Shown: piece after piece, positions 32,531 through 45,400 of the stretch
How the letters are laid out: every line of letters starts with the position of its first letter
Numbering within the stretch: the first letter of the stretch is position 1
NCBI RefSeq assembly: GCF_040807025.1
Contig: NC_090982.1
Coordinates: 87,793,463-87,857,462, forward strand
DNA from: Struthio camelus
Lineage: Eukaryota; Chordata; Aves; Struthioniformes; Struthionidae
DNA: 64,000 bases
Direction of reading: 5' to 3'
Translations under genes and position numbers: made by a program
Notes under the pieces: generated by a model
What the model saw: only the letters and a program-made list of their open reading frames with translations
What the model was told of the DNA's origin: nothing
Database searches by the model: none

Positions 32531-33440
32531 CTGGGCAAATAACCTATCTTAGCGTTTAATCACTCCAAGTATTTTTCAAAATTGCCACATTTCTAGCAGT
32601 ACTTCTTGGTACCTTTCCTGCTATTTATCCAGAGATGTTCAGAAAACAGAAGAATTTCGGGTCATTACTTTTTATAAAAAGGTTTTTCTATTTGTATTTT
32701 TAACTTGTTTTATTTATAGTGCAATGTAATTTTATTGTATATAAAAGTAACTTCTACCACTGCAATTGCCTTTTGCTCTGTATATTATCCATTATCCCAC
32801 TTTATCTCTTCCTTCACAGTACTGAAGTTTACATTGGTTTTCTGTATTGTTGACAGCACTCTATCTAGTGGTGTATATGCATAAATACAGCGTGTTTACA
32901 TCACTCCGTCTCTCGCCTGAAGCCAGGTGTTGTTATAAGCACTGCATCTAATTTGGGTTGCAGGAATGAGCTCTTCATACATTCATGTTGTATTCACTTT
33001 CCCTCCCCAAACTGCAACCCCTTCAGTGAGGCACTGTATAAGAATTTAAGACAAGTAGCTTCTTATTATGATTTTGCCACTAAACTGCCATCTGATTTTG
33101 AGCAAAATATTTGAGGCCGGATTCATAACAGAATGTAGACTCAGTAGCAGCTACGCTGTGTGCTGCGTGCCGATGCTCCCTCTGCAAAAGATGGGGAGCG
33201 TTTGGCCCCAAAGAATTGGGCTAGAAAGAAGCAAAGATAATTTGACAGACTGACATCTATGCCATTTTTTTGTGACCTTCAAGTTCCATTTCACTAGGTA
33301 ATTATACCCAAGAGAATGGCTACAGCAGGGAGGCACAGAGATATTTTTCCATTTTCCGTGGATTAAGGCGTTTTTTCAGGGAAATGATCTCTGTCTCGGG
33401 AAAAACCTACTCGGGTCACATGGTTTAATTAAATCAGGGT
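32531..33440 (+). other. bicupin 3' UTR and flank
   Basis: AT-rich sequence after the stop codon with no canonical AATAAA nearby; the closest variant is TATAAA at 32740-32745. The 3' end of the transcript is therefore not fixed. Confidence 0.4.
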
Positions 33441-36400
33441 CAAAGTGGTTTACTGATTTATTATCAACACAGAAGAAACCAGGATTCAGTGAAATATGCA
33501 GTCGGGATCAATTTCAGCAGTACCACAGATAAACCACAATCCTAGCCACTTACAAAATGTTTGTGAACACCTACAAACTTCTGAACACTCCTCTGTAACT
33601 AATCCCAGGAAGTTTTATTCATGCGCATCCACAGACGCAGTTGCTGTACACCCTCTGTCTGTCCTGGGCAGTGTGGGTCACAAGCAGCCCCCCTCCTGGG
33701 ACAGGGGGTTCCCCTGTGTACACACACCACCAGTTGTAGGTCCTACAGCTTTGTGTGTACCCACACAAACACCCTTTCAGACAGTTTTGGGTATTCCCCT
33801 TGCAGACAGTGTTACACTCCCGTTCCTGTCCCATCACCTGGGGTTGTCCAGGCCACTTTGCCAAGAGGAAGGGCTGCGCGGGCCCCCCCACAAACCTCTT
33901 TCCCAGTTACAATGCAAAGGGGACATCTCTGTATCCCAGCTGAGTGTGTTGACAGTATAATAAGCTCTGCCTCCTCCTTGCCAAAATTTTGTGAAACCCA
34001 ACTGAGGGTTTATTCCCTGGACTGGACCACGCGGACAAGAGAGGAGAGGGAACGCCCAAACTATGGATCCTGATGGGGTAAAGCACAGAGCTGTTCACTG
34101 CCTTCAAGAAAAGATGGTTGCATGCATACCCAGGAGTAGAAATTTCGGCATCATGTAATTAACCTACCGCTCAGTGGTGGTTTTAACAATCGAGGGTTTT
34201 GAAGGGAAAAAGCAATAGTTAAATGTCTGAAATGGAAGTTAGACATAAACATCCCGTTACAGGCCTAACCCAGAATTCAGCTGCAATTTCTAGGCCTAGA
34301 AACTACAGAATTGGACCTAGAAGTCAGGGGTCCCGCAAGCAGCAGTTCTCCTGTGCCACATCCCTGCCAGTCACCACAGCCTGGCCAAGCCCTGACACCA
34401 GCCCCGGAGGGCAGTGTACCAGGGCTGGACTTCACTCCGCAAGCACCATGTTTTGTACCACAGCCCCTGCCAGGAGGGGAGGTCCTGGCTGGTGATTAGA
34501 GCATTAAGTGCTTCAAGGTGTTAGCAAGGTAATAGGCTCTGTTCATCAGGAAAATTTTATTCAGGTGCTGGTAATTGGCCCAGGGCTCTGATTTGAAACA
34601 GTTCACCCTAAAAAGGAGGGATTTGAGCCTGGGTGCTTGTTTCTTAGCTGAGACCCTTCTCAGGAGATCCAGCTGTACTCCCCAGGCAGAGGGGCTGCTC
34701 TTCCAGGTAGGAGAGAAAATGCAGCTTATTAAGGAACAGTGATGTGTTTTTGTTGTATGGTTTTGTTCTACTGTTGTTCTTTCCTTGTGTGGAGAATAAC
34801 AGATTGAAAAGAAGAAAAGGGTCTCTTCCTGTAGTAGCTGTGGTGTTTGTTGTCTTCTGTCCACCTGTGTGCTATGGTCCCAAGGCAGCATGTTTAGAGA
34901 CCCCTTACAGGTACTCACCAGCTCATCTTGGTGCTTGTTTCAGTCCATGCTCCCAGTTGGGTGCTCCTAGGGCCTGGTTTGACCTGTGGGTTGCTATAGG
35001 AGAAGCTTGTCTTGGCCTTCTGCTGTGCCTTGTTTTTACCTGCTGCTTTTTAATACATTTTTTTATTTGACTTTAAGCCGCTCTTTAAAACACACTTTCA
35101 GAGATTTGGGCTCTCTACTCATTTGGATGCTGTTATTGCTGGTGTAGAGCAGGACTGTGACTACCAGTAAGAGACAGCAATTATGTTACTTTTGAAAAAG
35201 CTATAAATGTTGAAAGCCCTTATCTTCTAATTTGGCTTTGCAAGCTGATCTTTATGAATCTGCAAATACTGAGAAGTGTGAAATCGGTGTGTGTGCGCTA
35301 CAGAAGCCAACTGGTGGAAATGTTTATGTAGAACCCTATCAACTTATTTAACCCTGTTAATGGCCTCGCTAAGACTTGCAAGCAGTGGCGTTCAGGGGTC
35401 AGCACTTCTGTGGGTATGTTTCTGGAGCCCTGTGGGAAATTTGGCCCTATCAGTCTATTCTCACTGGGCTATAAAAGTCATGCTCTGTCTCTTCTGCTTT
35501 ACAGCAGCCAGGCTCAGGGTGCTGCTCTCTGGAGAAGCTCCTGGAGCGACTGTGCAGGGAAACACATTGCTGTCGTTTATCATGCCATAATGAAATGATC
35601 ATTGCCTTGTGCGCTCAAATCAGTTGGTTTAATAGCCTGTGAAACGCATTTTCCGGAAGTGATTACTACCCAGTCAGCTGCTGTAACCATACCCTTGTGT
35701 TTTGTAAGCAGGCTGGCATTTATGAAGGGTGGGTGTTTTGTTTGTTTAGGCTTTTTTTAACTAAACAATTAGCATGTTCTTAGACTTATTTTTGATTTTG
35801 GTTAAAGTTTTGGTCTATTAATTGCAGACCAGTTTTCCAGTTCAGTGAAGTGCTTGTCACTTAACTGTAAGCAGGTGTACTGGTGGGTTAACTTTGTCTG
35901 TTTTATAGATGTGCTGATTTTAATGCTTCTTTGATGCCCATGAGTAACGATGACCCAGCTGTTCTTCCAATAGGTTCTTTAGCTGCCTTTGATCGTTATT
36001 CAGTGTACTGGTCCCTACCAGAACAGGGATGTTTGTGTGTAAGAGTCACTCTTTGACTGGAGTTAAGGCCCAAAGTAAAAGCTTTTTTCTGTGTGACTCC
36101 AGTCAACCATTTGATGGCTGCAATTAGTCTTTGTGTTGTCATTGATTGGGATTTAATATCCAGTTGTGTTTCTTGTCCTGCCTCTTGGAATCGGAACCCA
36201 AACAAATGGCCAGATGGCCTGTGTCGGGTCTCTGTTTTTGTGTAAGTTGCCCAAATCGGTGAATGTTCATTAACTTTGAGCCAAGAGCCTTACCTAAAGA
36301 CCTGACAAAGACAACAAAAAAGGATCTGGAGGCTTTCTACTTCAGCCCTGCATCGAGAGCTTGAAGCTGCTGCCTGCACAATATTCGAAATGCCAAGTGC

Positions 36401-39400
36401 AAGGTGGGCTGCGACTTCCTGCGAGGAAGCAGCGCAGTGAGCTGTGGAGGTACGTGCACGCTGTTACGGGGGAGCTCTGTCGGACACAACATACCACCCT
36501 TGCTGTGTCCTGTACTGTGTTGACCAGCTGTCTGCACTATAATTTTGGGGTATTATTCCAGGTCATTAATATCACTGTTCTGCAAATGCAGTTTGCCCAA
36601 TAAAACTGATATATTCAATGAGTGGTGAAATATGCTGTCCTCTTTTGTTTTCCCTTGATTATAAATTAATTAGAGGATGGACCAAAGCAGTTTTAATCTT
36701 TCCTAATGCTGCCAGTCTGGGATGACAGACTAAGATGTAGTGTGGTCTTGTTGCTACATGTGAGAGACTCATCTCAAGACTCTCTTAATCCTCAACCCTC
36801 TATTTCCTTGGAGGAACTATCAGTCAGGTATTGTGCAAAAAGCTTTTCCAGCCATGGTGATGACAAGCTCTTTTAGCTGATGTGGAAGAGATGGACTCGA
36901 AACGCATCTAACCATCTGTGGTGAGTTTGGTCAAAGCAGATCAGACCAAACTTCTCAGCTCTGCTCCACGAGGATGGAAAGGTTGAGTGCTGTTGGAGTC
37001 ACTGCTGTTCACAAGACTGTTTCTAATACAGATAGCTTCTCACATTGATTCAGTTCTGCTTTCCTGTTTCTTTTATCTCTAAAACCATCATTTTTATGTT
37101 CTTAATAAGGTGACACGGAAAGGCCTTGTGGTTGTGTGTGGTGTAAGGTGTTTTTTCTTCTGTGTGTGTATTCTTGCTCAGCTGGCAGAACCATCCATTT
37201 TAATTCTAATTCCAGCTAATAAAAATATAGTATTATCTAACTCCTGTTTGAGACTTGGGATCTCAAGCTAACTATGTGCAATGCACATCCATCCTAAATG
37301 TCCCTGACTATGCAAGTTCAAAATGTAGGGAAAACTCTCAATTGACATGTGAATGGAAACTTGAACTGTCACTTTCTCCAAATACAACTATACTGAGGAA
37401 GTGTGACTCACTTGAACCTGGAGGTGTTATTCAACGCAACGATAAGCCCATCCCTGGGGGTTCTCTTGGAAATAACTGGGGTAAAACAGAACAAGCCTTA
37501 GTTAAGAATAAAGCTGTGTTGCCCCTTGTGAGAAATATGAATTATGGCAGATAATACGCCTATATAGCTTCCAAGTGAAGAAATATTAAATGGAAGAGAC
37601 CTCAGCATGTTTGGGTAATTATAATCAGAAGCAGTAATAAAATGGGTGGGATGCTATCAAAGTATTAATTAATGAAATGTCCCATGGGGTATATTCACAG
37701 TGGATGATTTCTTCGGGGGTTTGTACCACACGTTCAAAAGAAATGTGCAGTGTTTCCCAGCGGGTGAATTTCAGCTTCGCGTTGGGGAAGCGAGGTGATA
37801 TCAGAAAAGCTAAAAGACACTTTATATGGCTTTTAGGCCAAATTATGGGGGGAGCCAGGGCTCAACAGAGGCTCCTGCAGATCCTGCTGCTGGCCGCACC
37901 TGAGCGCGTTAATGCGAGTGCATGCAAACGCACCCCGCTGGTGTCACCCGGGGCTGCACAGGCGCCTCGGCTCGCAGGGAAGGACTCGCGTGGGCGCTTG
38001 GCTCCTGCTCGAACGTGTCCCCGAGCCGAGACCTGCAGGACTGTTTCTCAGCCGTGAGAAACTGCAGAGCTTAACCAGGAAGAACTTAGCGTTTAATGAA
38101 TAGGAGGCTCAAACCCAGCTTTGCCTTTTTTTGTTGGCTGAAGAGGGATTCTTCTCGCCCCCTGCCTATCATCTCCTCGCCGCCCCGACGCAATATGTGC
38201 TGCTACCTCGGGGCAGGGCTGCGGGTTGGAAAGCAAAGAGAACCAGGGCGTCTTTGTGTTCCCAGAGGGTGGTTTTTTTGTTTTGTTGAGGCTTTATTAG
38301 CAGAGAAAGTGGAAATTCCCTCTAAGAGTGAAAGGCAGTAAACTTCAGCGGTTTGTTGGTCCTTCAGCCTGGAGTTCATCCAGAGGACGCCGAGGGCGTT
38401 TCAGAAAGGCGTTTTATGAGGCCGGGCTGCTTCACTGCCGAGGTTTTGAACAGGATAATTTGCAGAGTTGCTGGGTCCCTTGTGCGTTTGGAGACGTTTG
38501 CACGGCTGTTGTGTCCCGAGTGACGGCCTAACCACCGAAAAGACGTGGGAATGAATGAATCCATGCTGGATGTCCTGGCTTCTGCGGCAGCGAGCCTGTG
38601 CAGCTCAGCAGAGCCGTGAGCGCCGACTGGCAAAGGGCGAACGACAACCGGAGGGAAGTTCTGGGGGTGACGCTGGCTGAAGACGTTCCTGGTGCCTCGC
38701 TTAGGTTAGCAGAACATACTGCTCGCTCCTGACGGCGCAGCAGGAGGCCAGGTTGGCCCTGGTGGGACCCGGGGGCTGCTCCCACCACCTCCCCCAGCCC
38801 TGCAAAGGGATCGGTAGGTTCAGTGTGTCCAAGCAAAGCAGCTGAAGAGCAAAACGGGCAAAAGCACCTTTTTTGCAGGTCTGATTGAGGTGGTGAGTCC
38901 AACAGACGAGTACCGCTCGGCCTGTCGTTGGCTGCGTGAAGGGAGATGGAAAAGGCCCTCCGAAGAGAATTGGAACCACCGAGTTAATCCAAAATTTTTA
39001 AGAATGAGTGGAAAGCGAAGCACTGAAAGTGCCTCAGATGTCATTCTTGAGCAATTTTATTGCTCACCAGAGCAAACGCAGAGAGCTTTGAACTGCTTCC
39101 TTGTCCGTCCGGGGCATGTGCAACCTGCTCCGGAAAGGTCATCCCGGGGACAGCGGGTTCCTAGCAAGAGCACTTCACGAGCAGCACCATCCCACCGTGA
39201 TGCAGGACAGTTTCCTGAATGCTTCAGCTGTTGAGGGGAAATTCCCTCTCTTTAGTTGAAACCTTTCTTCCTTCCTTCCTCTGAAAGTGTGTGTAGGGAG
39301 TTGGGGGTCTTGTTGTGCTTCTTGCTCTCTGGCCTGAACTTTGCTTGTGCAAAGCCTCCTGCTCGGCTCTGGAGGTCGTTGGCAGCCCATGTAAGCATGT

Positions 39401-42400
39401 TGTGCAGGATTGAGTCCGTTTAGCGGAATGCCCAAGTTTGATGGGGAAAAGGCCAAATCCGGCACTGCTGTAATGAGGCGCTAATCTGGCTGGATCCGAG
39501 GAAGCGGCATTGAGTGCGGCGTTGGTGCTCTGAGCCCTGGGGGTGCGTCCCGCTGCCAGTGGCCAGCTCCAGCTAATCTCACCCCATCCACGAGGACAGG
39601 AGCGTTTCACTCTTCCCTATTCTGGTACAATGCATCAGGGCCATTGAATCATGCACTTCTAAATTTCTTCTATTTTGTTTATACTTATGTATTTTTTTAA
39701 AAATAAAAGGCAGTAAATGCTCAAAGAATAACTAGATACAGAACTTTTGTGCTATACACAATGCATTTACTGCAAGTCAAGTCTCCAGGTTTTTTTAATG
39801 TACTAAACTGTATTTAACGGCAAAAATGCATAGTACAGCTAAAACCCCAAGTGCCCTTTTTGCAGGGCCAGAGCCCCCACTCTGCCCTGACATTTCCTTG
39901 ACCTGAGCAGGGATGTACCTGTGCCGCGGGTGCTGCCGTACGGGGTGGCCAGGCTTGTGGCCTGTGGTTCCCCTCTCATTGAGAGGCTCCCTTGGGCAGG
40001 GTGCCTAATGGGGCATTAAGCCAGCTTTTATAGCATAATAATACTTTTGAAAGCAGTTGCCATTTAAAAAAAAAAAACCACACACACACACTTTAAGCAT
40101 TCAATAAAACACTCTATGGCTTTTTTTCTGCCTCCTCCTGCTCAGAGGCATGCACTTGAGCTTGAAGTTGCTTACACTTTTCTAGGCCTGGCCCTGTGTA
40201 TTATGCATGGTGCTTAAATAAAACCACATACGTTTTACAACCTGGCGAGCGTGGTTTCCTTGTACAGAATATTTGCATGGCGTTGCAGACAAAGAAGGAT
40301 TAGCGCAGATTACGGCCCAGAATTGCAGACGTGGCCCAGCTACACGGGTCTCGTGTCTCACCGTCCTGCTCGCCGGGAGCGTTTTACCAGTCATGCGAGA
40401 ACCCCGAAACTTTCACAGGCGTTACTCCTTCAGACCAGCTAAGGGACTGAGTGGTGAGCTGCAGCTGCTTTAGTGGGAGAAGAAATTCAGGAAGTGCCTC
40501 TTGACCAGGGGCAGCCCTTCCCCGGGGCATGGCGGGGTCTGCTCCCACCGGGAGCCCCTAAACCTCCCTCATGGCAATGGGGACAAGCACGGGCAGCAGG
40601 ACGCAACGGAGGCAAATAGTAACAATTCATTGCCATGTGTATTTAAAAAAAAAAAGAAATCTATTGAAACTTGGGCTTTACTAATTCTTAAGCAAGTTTT
40701 GGAGATCTCGTGCTTTTGTGTGTGTACCCAGCAGCCCTCAGCACTGCTTGTACCCACTGTTCCCAGGCTTGCAGAGAAGGGTGCTCGGCACCTCAGACTG
40801 AGCACAAAGGGAGTAACAAGGTTCCTTTGAAGGAAATGCACTTTTTTCCCACTATTTTCCAATGATTAACAAATAAATAGTGTCATCGTGTTCATATTAC
40901 CTTGCTAATGAATAACCTATACAGTCCTTCTTGCTGTACAGTGCTGTTCTGCTGATCTTGCATCGTGTTATATGCCTCTACACGCACATCTACCGCAGCA
41001 TTTTCTGTTGAGATCTCCACCAGCTTAAAAAGCTTCAAGCCTGTTGACAATTCAGGTAGGATCTCAAGGGGACTTGATGCAGGATTATTTATTAAACTTG
41101 CTTAGAAAAATCTCAGTCCTGCACCTTTTTTCTCATGTGAACGAGTCATTATGGCACAGGTGAGCTTTATGGAGCCCAGGAGACAAAAGGCAATTTCCTG
41201 GGCTTTGTTGTGTGTTCTGATTGCAATCACGTTTGAAATGTCTAGATATTTTATCTTTATCTAACAATGCAAATATAAGCAAACGGAAAATCTAACCCAC
41301 GCCTAAATCCCAAATAGCCCTCACAGGATTAAGTATTACTGGTTTGATTATATCCTTTGAAGGAAAGCCAATATTTGCTACTTTTGAGTTAGTTCTTGAT
41401 GACTGCACTGCTGGAAGCAGTTGGCTTAGTTTTTACATTCTGATCTTACTAACCGTAAGGGTTGCAAATCTCTTCAGGACCCAAAGTTACCCACTGTGTC
41501 AGGAGGGACCTTCTTAACACCCTCTCAAAGGTATAGGCCAGGGCAGGTAGGTCCTTGGTGGATTAGCTAGTTTGGACAAACAGGAAGAGTTCAGGATACA
41601 TGAAGACAGTACATTGCTCATCCCCAAATTTGGAAGTAATGGGGATCTAGTAGGGAGAATAACGGGCGTTTCTGCACTGAGAGCAGTTGGTGGTTTCTAG
41701 GGACCAACATCCATCCCTCTGGGTTACTTCTATAGGGCCAGTGTTGACATATTGAGAAGAGGTTTACGCAGCTGGTGGCCGCAGAGGGACTTCCTGCAGC
41801 GGGCAGGGGGGAGCGGTGCGAGCCGACTTCAGGGAGCCCTCGTCCCACCTCATGGCATGGAGAGAGCTGCACCCTGGTGAGCACCTACTTAGGCCTGAGA
41901 CTGGTGGGTGGCGCGTTGGTCGAAGTCAGCAGCTGGTCCAGGAGCACCCAGGTAACTCCCACCTGGTCTGACCCTCTGGGGAAAAGGAGAAATTCGAGTG
42001 GCTCCGGGTTTCTGCCAAGTGTTGCTTCCTCGCAGCACTTGCAAACAGGAGCCGGGGTGGGCTGCCATGTCCTGCACCTGGACAGACAGATGGACAGTTC
42101 CTGCAAGCCAGTGTGCACGCGCTCGCGCTCCACTCTCAATGGAGGATAAACGGTGTGAACGTTTTCATGTTGAAGGGGAGATGTCCTTCTCTCCTTAAAT
42201 GCTGCAATAAAAAACAGGCTGGGCAGCACCCGCTCTTTGCGCAGCAATGTTTGCAGTCTTTTTGGACTCATGTGGAAGCAAACATAACTAAGCATAGACT
42301 TGCACAGGAGCCAAAATGTGGTTTTAGTTTGGGAGTTACCATGGATTTCCCTGCTTTCATGGCAGCAACCCTGCACCTGCCATGGAGCTGTTGCACCGTG

Positions 42401-45400
42401 GACAGGTTTGTGATGCTAGTGGCGCTTGACAGGCCCAGGAAAGGGTGTCTTTTTTCTTTAACTAACAAATGAAGTGTGCATTTATTCCTTTTTGCTTAGT
42501 TGCTATTGTTGATTGCTTTCACTTCTAAAAGCTGCCCAAAGGCGAGGTTTGGGTGGTAGACACAGTCGCTGGGTGACACCTAGAGGAAAGCTGGAGTTAT
42601 CACCCCTTCCAGGAGGCACTGGGCAGTTACAAAGAGCTGACTGCTTTTCAAGCTTGCCTATGTCAAAGGAGATTGGCCAGCTCCTGCCTGAAACTCTGCA
42701 GCTCCCGGAGCCGATCCTCCACTGCAGCGGAGGGCCGACAGGGTCCGGGCTATCAGATCAGAAAGTGGAAGCTACCCAACTGGCGAAGGCTGCAGGCCCC
42801 AAGAGGAAGGCTCCTGCTCCACCAGAAAATTCACCACTTGTTACTCATAATGAAGATGGCTGGATGAATTCCCACATCTGGCTGCTCCAGGCTCCTATGT
42901 GACTACTCCAGTGCAAACAGGATCCCTCGCTCCTGTCACTGTGTGTGAAACCTGCCCTAACTTCCCTACAGATGTCCCCTGTGCTGGCATCTCCAGCTGC
43001 AGGAGCAGTCTCTACTGATGTCTCACAGGTGTCTTGTCTACGTAGAGGTGGTTAATTCTGCAGCAGGAACCGTTCAAAGGAGTTTCTGGGATGGCCACAT
43101 CCTCCACCCAGGAAGGGCTTCCCAAAGCGCACAGACTGGGAGAGCGCATGGAGAGACCTAAGCAAAGCAGGAGATGTCACGGGGAATCATGAGGACCATT
43201 CAGAATCCCCCCTGGAGAGCTCTGGTGACAATTAGTCAAATGCTTTGCTGTGCTGGTGGCCAGGAGCTCAGTCAGTGACCCGGTCCACACTCTGGGACCA
43301 GCCCTCATCTCAGGGCTGCAGAGACATGCTGGAGAGCTCCAGGGCCACCTGGGCAAGTCGTGACTTCAGTGCCCTGGGTGCCCCATGGGACCTAGCTGCA
43401 CCGCAGCTGCAGCGAGGGCACCAAGGGGACCTTCTCCCTGAGAGCCTCCTGGTGAGGCCAATCCCACCACACAGCCACAGCCTGGCTCTTGGAGTTAAGA
43501 AGTTCCTAACCCCACTGCTGTGTCCTGAAAACGGCTGCATGTCTGCCGGCCCTCGTGCCATCTGCCTCTCACCCACAACTGTTGTATTTCTTTTGGAGGA
43601 CTTTCTTGCTGTGTCTCACAAGCCATAAGCATCCCGTTTTGCAAGCCACCTTGCCACCTGACTTCTGGTTCAATCAGCAATTTTGCTTTTAGCGGCTTCA
43701 GAAAGGGGGTTTACACCCGCCCCTGCACCCCTCATGCTTCCCACCTCCCCAGCGGCACAGTCGATGCCTCCTGATGGTGGCGGTGGCATGCCCACAGGCG
43801 GTCTGCTTTTATGAAAAGCATAATTTCATAGCAGGCTGGTTGCTTAAGGGCTTTAGGTCCTAACCAGTAAGCGAACTGGATGGAGCTGGGGGTCTCCCGA
43901 ATCTTTGAAAAGCAGCATGATGTCGTCTTGGCTCCCATGAGCTCATCCAGGCACCTGTCCTGTCCTGGTGCCATGTCCCGTCTTTCACTTCTGTCCTCTT
44001 CTCTTGCTTTGACCCCTCATTATTTACTTATATGTTTTGTACTTTTTCTGTCTCTGTGTGCTGTTGACGGCCTCTGTTTGCTGCCGGGAGCAAGCGATAT
44101 CTGCCCAGGGCACCAGGCCTCGGGAGCCTGCGCGCTGCCAAAGAGGGAGGTCAGCTCGCCCCTAATGTGGAAAAAGAGGGGCTCCCCCAAAACAGCTCTG
44201 TCAGGAGGGAGGCGGTGACATGACATCCCACAGCAAGGGCCTGTGTATGTCCTACCAAGAAACTCGTTGGCCCATCAGAGAGGCACAGAAAAAATCCACA
44301 GCATGGTTATGGGAGAGAGGCAACCGTAACCCCCTGGAGACCCCCGTGAAGCTCTTGGTCCTGGCAGACGTTGCCTGGGATGGAGCTCCAGGACCTGTTG
44401 GTGCCAGCGTGGAGCCGCAGCTGCCCGTGCTTGGACGCAGAGGAGCAGGGAGCTCACGCTGACTCGCTCCTTGCCAGGAAGCAGAGCGGTTGAGGCCGCC
44501 GGGGTAAGTGTCTGAGCGACGCGTTCGGATCAGGCAGCCAAAGCACACTCCCTATGGGATTTGAGCTGTTGGTGGAGACGTCTGGGGACTTGGTTCTTGA
44601 GAAGAAGGTAATTTAGGATAGAAAATGAGAAACTTCAGTTGAAAATTGAGCATTTCCCTTTAGAAATGCCAGCTCTGTATCTTAGGGATGTCGCTTTGTT
44701 TCGTGCGTTACCTCTTCCACGCTTCCATGGGGCTGAACCCGGGGAAGAGCCAAGCAAGGGCCTGGAGGTGCCTGCAGGGGCCCCAGGAGATAATCTTTGG
44801 CTCAGATGTTTAACAGAAGAGGTTACAATAGCAAGCCAAAGCAGATGCTCTTTTGCAGATACGATTTGCAACCAGATAATGGTTTAAGAGCTTCTTGACG
44901 GCCCTTTGTGAAGGGCCTCCAAAGACCTATGTTTTGGTTTGCATAGAGTCCCTACTGTCACTGCCTGTAATTTAGGTACCTGATGGGAAAGATGAATTTT
45001 AACTAGAGAGCAGTATATACCAGAAGCTTTTGCAATCCCCCTTTGCAGCTAGGATTCGAACGTTACAAACCTAGCCCATCCGTATTGCTTGCTGAAGCTG
45101 TATTTTACTGCCACTTGTTGATCAGATTATTCTGCAAGTGACTGATAGCACCAGGATCCTCTTTTAGGAACAACTCTGAGCTGTTGTAGTTTGTCAAGGT
45201 ACTCACGGGAGCGGGGCAGGGTAGTCTCAGTGCAAAAAGCGTGAGTCGTGCCTCTGCCGCTGGGGGCCAGTGCTCACCACGTGCCAGGGGGCCTTTCTCC
45301 TCCCTGGCATAGGGGCTGGATGGGGTCATAAGCAAGCAAGCTGCAGTATGAAATGGAATATTTTTCATTCCTACTGAGTGGCTGTTTGCAGCCAGGGACC

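Noticed and set aside
33441-34020. Possible solo LTR of an endogenous retrovirus
   Set aside because: I could not find paired TG...CA ends, a target-site duplication, a polyadenylation signal in the right place or any internal retroviral sequence.
41885-42376. 163-codon minus-strand open frame
   Set aside because: Overlapped by long frames on the other strand, with no motif, signal sequence or exon boundaries.
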